A stretch of 64,000 nucleotides of DNA from Eucommia ulmoides (GCA_016647705.1 CM028326.1:48437285-48501284); one strand, 5' to 3'; counted from the stretch's first letter, positions 23,535 through 36,215 are shown. Notes: generated by a model from the letters alone, not told the origin. Numbers and translations are program-made.

Positions 23535-25245
23535 ATACTTGTTAGGGGCGTAGCGTAGGAATACACACCTCTACTTACACTTGCAAGTATACGAGGTCTA
23601 AGTTTTAGTATAGTGTGATCGTTAAGATCGGGTTATCGTATCCACAAGGATTATTGTCGTTACTATCGAATACCACGCTTGTCGTGACCTAACTTTATCT
23701 AGGTGAAAAACAAATGTATTTAATTAATTAAACTAATACTAATATAACCTAAATTAACTACAATAATATACTAATATGTTTTAGGGTGAAGAATTTCCTA
23801 CGGATTAACGTGTTTACAAATACATGTTCGATCTCGATTTACTCACATTTACGGTGTTCGACCTATTTGACAACCTCGGTACGTAAACTCCACCGCCACC
23901 TCTCCCGAGTGTAAGAAGAGGGAATACATGACTTCTAGTCAACAAAGAAGTCCCCCTCAATGTCTTAACGACCCTAGGTTACATGAGTCTCACCCAATGT
24001 CATTGATTGCACACAATCCAACTCCCGACCAGGTCATTGGATCATGCATTGTATTTACTCTATCAACAATATCTGTTCTAAAACTCCCTCGCCACCTCTC
24101 CCGAGTGTAAGACGGGGGATATAACGCAACTTCGAGCCAACGAAGAAGTCCCCCTCAACGTCTTAACGACCCTAGGTCGCGTGAGTTTTACCCCAATGTC
24201 ATCGATTGTCCACGATTCAAACCCCAACCGGGTTATAGAATCGTGGCGTTTGTTTACCCTAATCCGAATCTGGGGTTTGTTAAAACCCTGTATTCTCCAT
24301 TTATCTAACTAAGCATGATAAACAAACAATACGATAAACACAATGAAACTATGAAGAACAAACATAAATGCAACACCAATTTCATCCAAACAAATATTCA
24401 TAAATTTATTAGTTAATCCCTACTACAATCCATATTTAACTCGTGGTTATAACCATATAAACAATGAAATTGACCTAAACATGCTCACAATATCCTAAGT
24501 TAAAGAAATAAGGAAAAACAATCGAAAAACTTAGCCTCGTCCGAAGATAAACCGCTAAGAATGCTCAACGATCGATTCGCCGTCTTCTCCACTTCGGGAT
24601 GTGAGCTCTACCTCTAAAACTCCTAAACCCTAGACTAAATATAACTTAAGGTGCCCAAATGGCCGGGGAGGGGGGGGGTTCAATATATGGGGAGAGGGGA
24701 CGGTATTTATAAGCAAAATATCTAAATAAATATCCTAAAAATATCTAGGCTGTGTAGAGGGTCTCCTCCTAGGCGAAGGGATCCACCGCCTAGGTAGAGG
24801 TAGGTTGGTTTGTGACCGCCACGGTGATGAAGATAGTGGTGGCTTAGGAAGAACAATCTGTTGAAGTTTCGCCTTGGCGGTGGGCTGTTAGTAGCCCATC
24901 TTTGTTTTCTCTGCTGGATTTCTGCCTAGGTGGTGGATTTCTCTGCCTAGGCGGTGGTCTATCAGTAATATTTTCCTTTCTTAGCTTATTTATCACCGCG
25001 ACGGTGGTCTGGACGCCGTGGCAGTGGGCTTGTTTCACAATTTTGCCTTCGAGCTTGTTTTTCCACCGTTCTTCGATCGCTTTTGGTTCGATCTCATCGT
25101 TTTCGCTCCAGTTTTCTATCTTTTTGCCCCTCACACCTGATTTATACAAAAAGTATGAAAACTAATTAAAATGTAATAAAAATACTATATAAATGCTTGA
25201 AAACTAACTTAATTCGGTTTGGAAATACATAGGTAGATCATATGG
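23535..25245 (-). mobile_element. LTR O, Athila-type, inside the LINE
   Basis: It matches the minus-strand form of the Athila-type LTRs: CACTTGCAAGTATACGAGG at the left, TACATAGGTAGATCAT at the right, a palindrome cluster and a TATA box (TATTTATA at 24704-24711, minus strand). It carries the same internal tandem duplication as the LTRs of M. The first bases (expected TGATAGGTG form) are not clear at the right end and I found no target duplication. The flanking LINE segments are not contiguous, so a deletion accompanied or followed the insertion. Boundaries are approximate. Confidence 0.7.
24755..25030. repeat. Palindrome cluster in LTR O (CCTAGG type)
   Basis: Degenerate copies of CCACCGCCTAGGCGGTGG occur, for example TCCACCGCCTAGGTAG, GCCTAGGTGGTGG and GCCTAGGCGGTGG, plus CACCGCGACGGTGG. 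On the minus strand the cluster ends about 50 bp before the TATA box at 24704. Confidence 0.7.
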
Positions 25246-25259
25246 GTTAAGAACTGTAA

Positions 25260-25975
25260 CTGTAACTATCGCCTACTATTAAGAACTGCCCATGGGTTCA
25301 GCCACCTGTGGAACATCAGGAATAGGACCAGCATCCTATGCTGTGCCAGCCACTTGAACCGAAGCTAGGTTCTCTTCATTAGGACCTTGATTATCCTCCT
25401 TATATGAGCTATTTTGGTCCACACTTTTTGTGTTTTTTGTAAAGCCCTATTTTGCCCTTTTTTTGAAACTTTTAGACATTAGTTTTTCTATATTCTTAGG
25501 CCCTTCCTCCCTTATATTCTGCTTGTCGTTCAACAATGGATTTTTCCTCTAGCATATGTCTAAGGAGTGACCCTGAATATTACAATAGGAACAAAAATAA
25601 GGGATCCGATCGTACACAACTTCCTGAGAAAACTCATCTTGTTTGCCAATCCAAATCTTGGGTGGTAAAGTTTTAGAGAGATCAACCTCTACAAAAATCC
25701 TAGCAGAGTTCAATCTTGTCAAGGTTAAAGTAGTGGAATCAATAGCAACAACCTTACCAATCATGCTTGCTATAGCTTTAAGGATATCTGGAATAAAGTA
25801 GTTGAGTAGAAGCTTTGGAAATTGAATCCAAAGTAGAAGAATTGAGGCACTGACGTCTGCTTAATAGGCCATAATTACAGAAATTATCATGATTAAAAAA
25901 AAGACAGATATTAAAAATCGAAAAGGGAGTTGACAAATCAGGACAGTCTTTGCTGTTCTGCATCTTCTTGTCGGA
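25260..25975 (-). pseudogene. LINE ORF1 fragment with CCHC zinc knuckle
   Basis: 25549-25764 reads MIGKVVAIDSTTLTLTRLN, ARIFVEVDLSKTLPPKIWIG and VVYDRIPYFCSYCNIQGHS, followed by LDIC. The spacing C-x2-C-x4-H-x4-C is that of the knuckle following the DUF4283 domain in plant LINE ORF1. Upstream, 25778-26041 gives degenerate DUF4283-like residues in another frame. Downstream there is no readable ORF. The known role is nucleic-acid binding in the LINE RNP. Confidence 0.8.
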
Positions 25976-26033
25976 TAACGATCTAGGCTTCGGTATGAAC
26001 TGAAAGAACTGGATCACTGGGAGAAGTTGGAGA

Positions 26034-28227
26034 TTAATCAACTATTGGTAGAACTGGTTCAACCATAAGCTGACTTAAAGATGTAACCAATGAAAGATTA
26101 ACCACTGTCAGATTAGCGAAGGTGGAGTATCGAATTGAGGTCATACCAGTCACCTCAGCATTAGATGTTGGGATTTCGGTTGTCATTGGTGAAAGTACTG
26201 CCACATCAGCTGTTGCTTCCTCATCTACTACAATAGTTGAAACATCCTCATCCTCCTTTTCCTCACACTGTAAAGCCTTTCCCAAAAGACAAGGTCGAGC
26301 TTTGGGTGTTCCTTTTGCACCTACTCTTCGTAGTATCTGATGCCGACCAATTGGATTTTCCCCTTGAGGTTATCAAACTACACCTAGATCTTTTTGAAGA
26401 CTCTTCATTTTCCTTTGTCCTCAGCTCCATGGACACAAATAACTCTTCTATTGCTTTTTACTGGTCGACCGACCTAACCTCCAGTCCGGCAGCTCTGACT
26501 TTCTTGAAGTTCAGCTTAGCCGTTATCAGACTCTTCTCACTTTCAAAATGCTGGAGTATATTGTCTTTTTCCCTGAGCTCAATCTTCAATGAGTCAATCT
26601 CAAAACTCATGGTGTTGAGCTCATCCCTCAGAGATAAACTCTTAATAAAAAACCTAGTGTTCTCACTAACCAACAACTAGTTGGTCTTTTGGAGAATCTT
26701 ACATTGAGTGTTTGTAGCCTGCAGATCAGTTGCAAATTTCTCCCTAGACGATCTCTCCAATGCCAGTTCAATCTCCAGAGAAACCTTATTCTCCTAAAGA
26801 ACATGAAGGTCTTCCTCTAGCCGACTTGACTCCGTCAACTGGTACATGAGCTGAGTATCTAACTCAGCCATGTCATCCGAACTTCCAACCAACATGGAAG
26901 ATAAGTGGAAGCTCTGCAAAACAAGTATGGGTTTAAACTAAAATCCACAATACAACTCCAAAAAATAAGCACAACTTCAAAAATACAATTACCTGAAGGA
27001 GTGCACAAATAAGATAGCGGAAGAGCTCTATACGGCTACGACTTCCAATCTTAGCCTAGATCTTATCCCTAGATTGCTCAAATAGAGCTCGAATAACGCT
27101 ATAAAAAATCTCCTAGAGACCAGGAATTGAAGGTCCTTCCTCCTTTAGCAGTTGACACATTTGTTCATGAGAAGCACCATGGGTGCTCAAAGAGGCATAT
27201 TGTGCTATGGCTGGATGCCGTTGAAGTAGAAGGTGGAGGTGGAAAAGCGCTGGTCGTAGTAGTTGAAGGAGAATGAACTGTGGGAATCCCAATAGCACGA
27301 GTGACAAGTTCTAGCCCCCGAATTTCGGTAGGAATTGGAACTTGCGTGATAGGAACAAGTACATTAACCACTTCGTGCCATCTTTTGCCCAGTGGTTGCG
27401 TGTCATAGGAGTCTGATGACATGGAAATTATGAGATAAGGAGCAAGAGGCTGAGCTACTGCCTGACGAGCTGTCTTAGATTGAGGAGCAGAAGGCTGGAC
27501 AACTAGTTAAGAAGTTCTCTTTGGCACTCTCTTCCTCTTCCCTAAAGCCAAGCTTCACACATGACTAACCTGAGATTCATCCATCTTGGTTGGTTTAAAT
27601 GGGTCATAGGTAAGGACTTTGCAAGGACGTTTTTCTGGCACTAGGAGTTTCTTCAATCCATCAAACACCTTGGATGAGAGGCGGAAGTTCTTGCAAGCCC
27701 CTTCACTTGTGCCAAAGATCCATTAAGTTATAAGAACATGACCAAAACAAGATCGACAAACTAAGATTAGAAGGTAGAGAAAAAGAAAAAGAAAGTTACT
27801 TGGGAAATTATAGTACTTCGACATGATCAAAGGTTACGCTATCTCATCAGGGAAACTCCCAATCATCCTTGAAAAAGAGATATCGTTTCTTCCAACCCCT
27901 TACCAATGAAGAAAGATCCATAAGAAAAGAGTACTTCTTGATGGCTGAGTAGTAGAACCTACTGGTATTCTGGCAAAATTTAATAGAACAAACACTTCTA
28001 ATCATTTTTATAGTGAGGAGAGCGTCGTTCACTCGAGAAAGAGCTAAAACACCCATGATCTGACAAAACCCAATGGAAACTAATTGGGCAAGAGTAATTT
28101 CTAATTGACGAATAAGATTACAAAGAAAATAGGTGAAAGAGAGCCTAAGGTTGTACTCCATCCACACAAAGAGGCATATTTCACCCTCTTTAGTGGTGTA
28201 GAGATGCTCATTTATGGATGGAACCAT
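26034..28227 (-). pseudogene. Antisense ORF of element B, N-terminal and middle parts
   Basis: 28227-27847 (126 residues, from MVPSINEHLY) contains EGEICLFVWMEYNLRLSF and VRGWKKRYLFFKDDWEF. These match the layout of the 'putative gypsy type transposon' domain (PF04195) known from plant Gypsy extra ORFs. Further left come a Pro/Ser/Thr-rich linker (27422-27165) and coiled-coil-like residues (26676-26458, RDELNTMSFEIDSLKIELRE). 26285-26034 is acidic and Val/Thr-rich. Frames change several times, so introns or frameshifts must be assumed. It runs opposite to gag-pol and continues at 18543-18960 beyond the LINE. Confidence 0.7.
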
Positions 28228-28489
28228 AAACGAAATCGATGTAGGGATATCATATTTGGTTTAAAATTTCTCAAGCTATTCCTCGCTAAAATTACTTGCA
28301 CTGTGATTTTCTCAGTTCACTAGGGAATTGGTGGACTGTTCGATGGACTTAAATCCATATTCAGAATGGAATAACAAGAAGGAAAACCGAAGTACAAAAA
28401 TAACAAGACATTAAGAAAGCAAAAGAAGGAATCAAGAACTTATGCAAAAGAAAAGATGATCTTTCGTCTCACTTCTTTGAATCGTTACA

Positions 28490-28506
28490 AAAGTCAGGAG
28501 GGCAAA
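28490..28506 (+). other. Polypurine tract of element B
   Basis: AAAAGTCAGGAGGGCAAA lies directly before the 3' LTR start at 28507, the expected place for plus-strand priming. Confidence 0.7.
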
Positions 28507-28990
28507 TAATATGGGATAAATTCCTGCCCATGATTAGTGTTTAAAAGAAGCCTAAAAGACTTCCATAGGTCTGGTCAGGCAGGTGAAACCAACCCAAGAG
28601 AAGAGGCCTAATGGTCACCTCAGGCTCAGAACGTCGGCCACCTAAAACAAAGGCTCGCTCATGAGAGTAGCCTTATACATGAATAGAAAAAGGCCCAATA
28701 AGTTGGCCCAATTAAGTATGAACAAGGCCCATTGTGAAAGGACATAAGAAGATCAACCTAAACCCCACATTCTCATGTAAGAGTAAGACCACCATTAACT
28801 CACCGCATACAGCGTGATCACCAGCAAATCCCTTACAAATAGCAGTAGATCGTGGAGGCAGCGATTTTACCAACAAACTGCATAAATAAAGAGGTATATA
28901 AATAAGGAAAGATATCAACATATTAAACAAAGTCCCAAGTACTTGAGCATTCACCCTAAACAAACTAACTTATTCTCACGCCAGAGGTTT
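28507..28990 (+). repeat. 3' LTR of element B, truncated
   Basis: It begins TAATATGGGATAAATTCC (TG mutated to TA) and follows the 5' LTR to CACGCCAGAGGTTT, where C2 begins. The last about 125 bp of the LTR are not found further right. Confidence 0.85.
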
Positions 28991-30229
28991 TGCAATGACC
29001 TGGTTTCCCAAAGCCGCCACTTGATTTCTCCCCTTAGAGAATTTAAAACCAAAACCAAACGACCGATATTTCATTTGATAAAATCTAATAAATCTTACAC
29101 TACGATGGCAACAATTATAATTTATCGATTTATCGAATCAATTCTTTACAACAATAAATAATAAATACAATTATTTACAAATTTAATAGAAATCTGAATA
29201 AAATTCCTAGCGCTGCACTATTTTCAAATACATTAAAAAATAATAAAAATATGATATTTCATTTAGGAATTAATCTCGGTAATTAATATCGATTTATCGC
29301 ATCGATTTTACAATAATAAATAGTAGATGCAATTATTACAATTAGAGATTTAACTAAAATTCCTAGTACAATTTTGCTCCCACCGGCCTTGCAATCAAAC
29401 TGTGGGGTTGTAAGTCAACGCTCAGTAGAACTTCAACCCCTCTAATACGTGTATTTAATTAGTACAACAAATAAAGCACATTGACATGATTTTCACAAAA
29501 TTTTCACATAATCATAATTATTTTATAAAATTTAACAGTTAAAATTCAACAGCAATAATAACATAAATCACATAATAGGAAAATTAAATACATATATTAA
29601 AATATTTAGAAATTCTACCTGAAATCTGAAGCCGGAATCCGAATCGAAGGTGTGCAAAATATATACTTCCGATGGCTTTAATATACATATAGTATCTATA
29701 TACACGAATAAGCTTAATACCTATATACTGAAGTTTTCTTCACCTCTCTTTTTCTTCTTTATAATTATACAATATTTATATAAAATATAGGTCCATCCAA
29801 TTTCCCCCTTTTTCCACCGCCACTTTCATTTTGATCATTTTTTAGGTGTGTGTAATGTAATGAGGTAAAGTTTATGGATACCAATTTTTTCCTTTTTGTT
29901 TTTTTGTGTGCGGACATAAACAATTACTTAATTTTTAAGTTTTAAGAAATTGCATTTAGCAGCCATAATTATAAAATAATTCATATTAAATCTAATAATT
30001 ACACTTATCTCCCCAAAATTATCAAATATTTATTATAAACTTTTCACAATATACAAAACAACTCAAAAATATTAAACTTATATAAAATAATATTTTCAGA
30101 AATATAAATTTAATATCTCCAAAAATTTTAAAGTATATATGTACACCACAAATTTATAAAATCGTCTTCAAAAATATTAAACTTATATAAAATAATATTA
30201 TTGAAAATGTAAATTTTCGGGATATTACA
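28991..30229 (-). mobile_element. C2: 3' LTR of a truncated chromovirus-type Gypsy element
   Basis: On the minus strand it begins TGTAATATCCCGAAAATTT and ends GGTCATTGCA. Immediately outside the start, on the minus strand, is AAGAGGGATAGAT, a polypurine tract, so this is a 3' LTR with internal sequence to its right. The insertion point is inside B's 3' LTR. The other LTR and the rest of B's LTR are missing, so a deletion removed them. Confidence 0.6.
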
Positions 30230-31100
30230 ATCTATCCCTCTTAAATAAATTTCATTCTCGAAATTTCGTTCAAGCAATATAAATTTAGAATCACAATGTA
30301 CTAGTCACTCTCAGTTAAACAATATTAACAGCAAGTTACCACCACGCTCCCGCTGTGCTACTCTGATAAAAATGACAATAAATAACAATAAATCTTTAAA
30401 ATATCACGCTAGTCTCACTGGATTGGGTCTATCTCAATTCCAACAGGTCTATGTCCTCAATAATTTTTCCAATTGGCATGACTTTTCAAGTCCACTGTCA
30501 TATCTTATAACCAGCGTTCATCAATTTCCTCTAACATATTGCAGCCAACATCATAACCAATAGATAACCCAAATTCCTCGTGATCTATCCCGTGAGACTA
30601 AAAATAATTATTTCCAATATCCACATCGAAATTCCAATAATCTCGTAAATATTTTTCTATAAATATCAACACAATCCAAACTTCCAATAACGGATTTTCT
30701 GAAATACGTCTGAAAATACATAAATACCCCTAAAATATAAGTACATCTTAAATACATAAATACATCCCAAAACACATAAATGTGTCTTAACCATATAAAT
30801 TCATCTCAAAACACATAAATACATATTAATCACATAAATATATCTCGAAACACATAAACACGTGTCGAACTACCAAAATCAATACGTCTCAAATATATAA
30901 ATGCATCTTAATCACATAAATACATCTCAAATACATAATTGTGTCTCTAAAATCACGTAACATAACGAGTTCAATACTCACATAAAATGTATATAAAAAT
31001 ATCACATAAAGTCCCCAATCGAATTTCTAAAATACTAATTAAGCTCAAAATTTGAAATTAAGATTTCAAAATAATAATTGGCTCCCGATGGTTTCACAAT
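30230..31100 (-). other. C2 internal remnant with minisatellite
   Basis: 30230-30243 is the polypurine tract. The rest is non-coding. From 30700 to 30965 an irregular minisatellite of about 18-30 bp is built on CACATAAATACATCTCAAA, with GTGTCT and CGTCTC variants. I found no recognisable pol. Confidence 0.45.
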
Positions 31101-33152
31101 GATCCCATGCTCCGACTCTACCAATCGTTAGTAGTGGACGAATATCTATCTGAATTATTTTAGGAAAATTTGGTGAAAGGTCCCATTCCATAAAACCATC
31201 ACTCTGTGGGTTCCTGTTACAGTGATTTTTTAACACATGACATGGTCCTTAGAAAGTGGTTTTTTAAATCTTGGGACCTCTCGACAAGATTCCCAATGAG
31301 TCTGAAGACTTAGTGCCAGGCTGTGATCTCAACGTTTAGTAGTAAAGTCATTTATTAACAATATATAGTTAGATTAATAGTTACTAGAGTTTGGTTTGAT
31401 GTGTTCATGAGAAAATCACAGATACTGTGCACAACTCATGGTGTGATAGATGTTTTGTCATGATCCTTACACGTTCTTAACATATTCTCGGATATATTTG
31501 GTCCTCACATGTTCTTAACATGTTCTTGGACATTCTTGATGTTCTTGACATGTTTTTGGATATTTTTGATATGGTTTGATGAATATGGTATGATTTTACC
31601 TTTTTTACTTGATACTTGATAGATATGATATGTACATGGAATAGGAGTATGAAAACTATATGAACATGCTATGTACAAGAATAATAACTGAATTTAAAAC
31701 AAGATCGAATGATTTTTGAGAAACATACCTAGTTTAGGGGAGTAGTCTTTCCCGAAACAATTACATTCCTCTCATTCTTTAGATCCCGTTGGTTGTTCTT
31801 GATCGTTTACCGTCAACCTCTTGAGATCTTCCTCCAAGATCCTCAAGAGCTCTTCTAGTATAGTATTTCAGTTGAATTTTGAGTTGCTTATTGATTTTTT
31901 TTTTTAAAAACCCTAATAACCCAAGAGCAATGCTCGACCCTAGAGAGAGAAAGAAAGGGTTCCAAATCTTGGATTGTTGAAAACTAGACCCTGTATTTAT
32001 AGGCTGGGAGGTCCGCACATTGGCCAATGCGCAAGCCATCCTAGCTTCTTCCTTAGGGTCTGTTTGGCTTAGGGGTCATCCCTTACTGTCGTGATCATGG
32101 ATGGTTTTGAACAAATTTGAAAGATTTGCTAAGATTCTCAAAGATTTTGTAATGACTACCAAATCATTAAATATCAAAATGTAATGATTGATAATCATTG
32201 GAAATCATGAGCAATAATTAGTTATCATTACGCAATCTTGGATATGATTGGTTACACATGGCATCATTTATCGCTTGAAGTGACCTTTCTAGTTTGGTTT
32301 AGTGGCTAAGTATCGGTTACTCGCATTATTTCGGTTTGGTTACCATAAATGCTTTGGTTGTTCAATGCATTTAGTCTTGAAGTATAATTTGGAATTTAAT
32401 GCATGATAGTGACACTTGATGTGATGGGCATTGAATTAGTTCAAATTGGTTTGAATCAGTTTGGTTTGCCTTGTAACGGGTAGTCACATGTCAAGTGTTT
32501 TAGTTATCCCTAAGATATTTTTGCTCAAAATATCTTAATGCTTTGAATGTAGTCCATCCATGTCATCCCAAACATTTAATTATTGATGGGATGGTCATTT
32601 AATGCCTAATAAAATGCCTTTCTAGGTGGCGAACTGAATCGGTTTAGTTTCGATAGTTGTTAGTTACTTCGTAAGTAACTTGGTTCATTCCTTAGATATT
32701 TTGAAGGAAATATCTAGGAAGTTTCTTAGGAATTTAATTCTCATTAAATGAGTTATTAATTCTTGGTAGGGCCCTTGATTGGATAGGCTTTAATGGCTAG
32801 TCCTGATGACTTTGGTTTTGTTAATTTTGAATCGAATCCTAATCCTTAGTTACTTTGGGTAACTTGGATTTGTTGTGGCCATTCCTTGTCATGATCAAGG
32901 TCTTCTGAATATTTTCTTGATAATATTTGATGAAAATTAAAAAATAAAAGGGTATTTTTGGTGTCAAACTGATGAAACCGGTGATAGTAAATAATTTAGG
33001 GTCAAAGTAGGTAACAGAGGTAAATTAGTGAAATATCTAATAATTGAAGGGTAGTAATAAATTTTTATTCATTTTAGAGGGGATTTGATGAAAATCAGCC
33101 TTTAATCATGTCATCTTAGACCCCCTTTAATTTTTGGACTTTCGAGGTTGAC
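31100..33152 (-). mobile_element. LTR E (chromovirus-type Gypsy), left piece
   Basis: Together with 62671-62869 this is one LTR split by element D. On the minus strand it starts TGTAGACACCGCATTTTG (right piece) and continues here from CCTCGAAAGTCC. A TATA box lies at 31994-32001 (TATTTATA on plus), with a CT-rich leader after it and an internal ACTACTAAACGTTGAGATC block like the one in C1 and C2. The left end is uncertain: no TG-CA end, PBS or duplication was found near 31100, and the ATACG flank at its right end has no clear partner. Confidence 0.5.
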
Positions 33153-34515
33153 TGTTAGTGAAATTTTAATCGATTTGGTTTTACTCGTAAGTGCACGAGG
33201 TCAAATTTTAATATAGTGGATCCGAAGATCAAGTGTCGTCCACTAGGATTTGTCCTAGGATTAGTTAAGTACTATAATTGACATAGCTTAATATTATCTA
33301 GACATCTCAAGAATTTATTTATGATTGCTTAATCGAAAACTAATTAAACCTAAAAACTTCGGATTAATTCTATGAAAATGGATTACCTAGGGATTAATTT
33401 TGTTCACTAATACATGTTTGATTTCGTTTAGTTTACATTAGCGATATTCAATCTATCCAACAATCTAGGTATCGTAAACTCACTCACTACCTCTCCCAAG
33501 TATAAAGTGAGCGAATATGCACCTTGTATCAACACTGATATCCCTATCTAGAGTCTAAACGAGTACATGAGTCTTGACCCAACCTCATGGATTGCACACG
33601 TTCTAATAATCTCCTGAATATTAGACCGTCGTGTTGTGTTTAACCCTAGTCTGAATCAGGGGTTACCTCTCTTGAGTGTCAAACCCCGTATTCTAAAACC
33701 AACCATAATATCATATAAAGCATACCATTGATGTAATAAAACAGTAAACACAATCGGATAAAGACAAGCAACCGTTAGTGAAACATGGATTCACTTAAAC
33801 ATGCATATACATAAACTAATAAATCCCTAGATAATATTTACTTAGCCACACATGCTCACAACCCAATATTCATTAAAACATGAGAATAACTTCATTATTC
33901 AATACAAAAAGTTTAGAAACAAAGATGGAAACAAAGAGGGAATGGCAAATCTGAAGAGTGGAGTGTTCCAGTTCCGCAAAAACCACTCTGAGATCGTTTT
34001 CTCTTTCTCAAATGAGCTCTTCTCTTTCTTGGTCTGATATAGGACTCTCTACAAGTGTAAAAACGTGTTCTAACAAGGTAGGAATGGGTGGATATCATTA
34101 AGGTCCAAAAATATCCAAAAAATATCTAAAACGATCTTTGCCACCTGTTTGATTTATCGTTGCAACAATGGTTGAGCAGTAGGGTTTCTGCCCTTTCATC
34201 GCTGCAGCAGTTGTTAGGTAAAAGGCCCACTGATTCTTCATCGCTATAGCAGTTAAGGGTCAGTGGCCCTTGACACTGGCGCTAGATCGCGGTAGCGGTG
34301 GGCTCCATCGCTGCAGCTATGAGGCTACTTTCTTTATTCTTGGATCTTTTTCAACGTTTTTCCACAAACTTGCTACCGATTTGCTCGATTATCAATCGTT
34401 TTTGTCCCTACACCTAATTTACATAAAAACAAATATAAAAGATTTAAAACATTACAAAAACACTCAGAAACTACCAAATTTAGCCTGGAAATATATTGGT
34501 AAATTCAACTTATCA
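33153..34515 (-). repeat. 3' LTR of element D
   Basis: Left edge is TGTTAGTGAAATTTTAATCG; right edge is AAATTCAACTTATCA. It aligns end to end with 61330-62670, with scattered mostly transition differences. The PPT is next to it at 34516. Confidence 0.9.
34155..34325. repeat. Palindrome cluster in 3' LTR of D (CGCTGCAGCG type)
   Basis: Five degenerate copies of CATCGCTGCAGCGATGG occur, for example ATCGTTGCAACAATGG, CATCGCTGCAGCAGTTG and CCATCGCTGCAGCTATG. More are decayed here than in the 5' LTR. Confidence 0.7.
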
Positions 34516-34530
34516 AATACCCCCAAATTT
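34516..34530 (-). other. Polypurine tract of element D
   Basis: On the minus strand AAATTTGGGGGTATT abuts the LTR start TGATAAG. The same TTTGGGGGTATT tract precedes the 3' LTR of M at 51466-51480. Confidence 0.8.
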
Positions 34531-36215
34531 GGAATTTTTCTAGTCCTCGAGCAAAACACCCTTACACTAAAAATAAACTATCACTACTAATTAACTAACT
34601 TTAACACTAAAAATGAAAAAACACAAACAAACTAGAAGTAATGATGTGCGAGTTCTGAATTTAACTAATCAACCAAAATATTTTTCTCTCAACGGCCCCC
34701 AATCAAATCAAGTTCAAGAATAAAATGCACCATATGGTGTTCTAGTATTTCAACATTCAATATCAGTAAACACCATTCCTGATCCATTCAAGTGTGTGTC
34801 TGAAAATTCAATTATACAACTATCCAAAAATTGGATTGGAATATTCACCAACAAAGATCATGACTTAAACCAGATTAGGATATCCATATGCCAGATTGGG
34901 TTCCACTCTCCACTAATGTAGACATGGAAATTCAAAAAGATCAAAAGGACTTAGCTCGATTTTTGTCAAATGGCCAAGGGTATATCGGGAATAGGTAAAC
35001 GTTATTAACTCAACAATACCCAAGGCACATGCTTGGCACTCAATCGCACTCGTACCCCTAAACTTTAATTCGAAACAACCCTAAACTAACATTTTAAAAT
35101 GTTGTACTCACTTGTCAAAATAAACAAAAATAGAACTATATTTACATATGTTTTTTTCATCAATTCCACGCCCCCAAACTTATTTGATTTGTACAATTTC
35201 ATGGGTGTGGTAATGTGATAGAAAAATAACAAGTAAGTACTCGAATACTAAACCAATTAAAAGTTTGCCCAAAACCCAATCACTCACTTCAAGCAGCATT
35301 TACAAATGCTCATTTGATTTTAACTGAAATTGTGCCTTAGGTTTAGAGACAAAGGTTTGGAAAACGTTTTATTGGCCAGGGTATTTCTGACGTGTTCAGA
35401 ATTGAAATGACTTACATGCTTTAACAAACTAATGAGTGGTAAAACATATAACATGGTAGGCTTCAACAGCTCAAGCAATCAAAATGAATGCCTAAATCAT
35501 GTCTCCTGAACTACCTCGCCTAGGATTTCGCCTCAAGTTCCCCCCAGTCAAATTCTAGAATCCCTAAAATTGTCATGAACTTGCTATTGAATAATCGGCA
35601 TCGAATCGATTAAATAGCTATACATTGAGTCTACATGATCGTGCAATTTAGGATTCAAAATGAGTTTTACCTGATTGAAATGTCAAGCACACAGAACACA
35701 CATGAATGGGCATTACCCCTGACCTCGATAAACAACTAGGGGATAATTTCATCATCGGGTAATGGCCCAGAAGAACTCTCAAACTCAGCACACAATTACT
35801 ACATCATACATAAACACGTTTTTACTACTACTAAACACAAACATACATACATTACACTAAATATCCACAACACAACAATAAACTTCTAAACATGCATGAA
35901 CATAAACTACAATTTAACTTAAACAATAAAATGTTTAACAACTATTAAAGTTAACGACATATCCAATAAAATGTCTTCAAACAAAAAAAAACATACAGTA
36001 CTTAAAGCAAACATAACAAAAAAAAAAAAAAAACATATTATCCCAAAAACATAACAAAAACATCCTGCATAATAAAACAACATAGACATCTGCCCAAACT
36101 TGAACTGTTCAGTGTCCACAATGACCCATTAGCGATCCCAATAACAACATATAGCATGACGACGAAAAGGGTTGCGAACACGTACCTGGGAGGTGAGACA
36201 TTAAAGTCTCACCTC
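34531..36215 (-). other. 3' non-coding region of element D
   Basis: No ORF. It is homologous to the 3' regions of N (47023-48769) and M (42700-42915 with 50226-51465); shared blocks include GAGGCGAAATCCTAGGCGAGG and CCCCTAGTTGTTTATCGAGG, read on the minus strand. This conserved long 3' UTR is usual in Athila elements. Confidence 0.75.

Larger units (their letters stand above)
19223..25985 (-). mobile_element. LINE (plant non-LTR retrotransposon), broken and internally deleted
   Basis: Read on the minus strand: an ORF1 fragment with a CCHC knuckle (25975-25260), a gap in which endonuclease and the N-terminal RT are missing and LTR O lies instead, the C-terminal RT (23525-22920), a zf-RVT-like region (22940-22390), RNase H (22150-21797 and 19537-19300), a short 3' UTR and a poly(A) tail (plus-strand T run 19223-19238). 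Solo LTR C1 splits the RNase H. It inserted into the antisense ORF of element B. Confidence 0.85.
11301..28990 (+). mobile_element. Element B: decayed Tat-type Ty3/Gypsy retrotransposon with antisense ORF
   Basis: Order on the plus strand: 5' LTR, PBS, gag, protease, RT, RNase H, second (additional) RNase H, integrase, 3' tandem repeats, then a long non-pol region with an ORF in antisense, PPT and 3' LTR. An extra RNase H and an antisense ORF downstream of integrase are hallmarks of the Tat lineage. The element has many stops and frameshifts. It is interrupted by a LINE (19223-about 25985) that carries its own insertions, and its 3' LTR is cut off at 28990 by C2. The left flank is ATTAC (11296-11300); the matching right flank is lost. 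Confidence 0.85.

Noticed and set aside
31779-32039. 86-residue minus-strand ORF
   Set aside because: It lies just after the TATA box of LTR E in the untranslated leader and matches nothing recognised.
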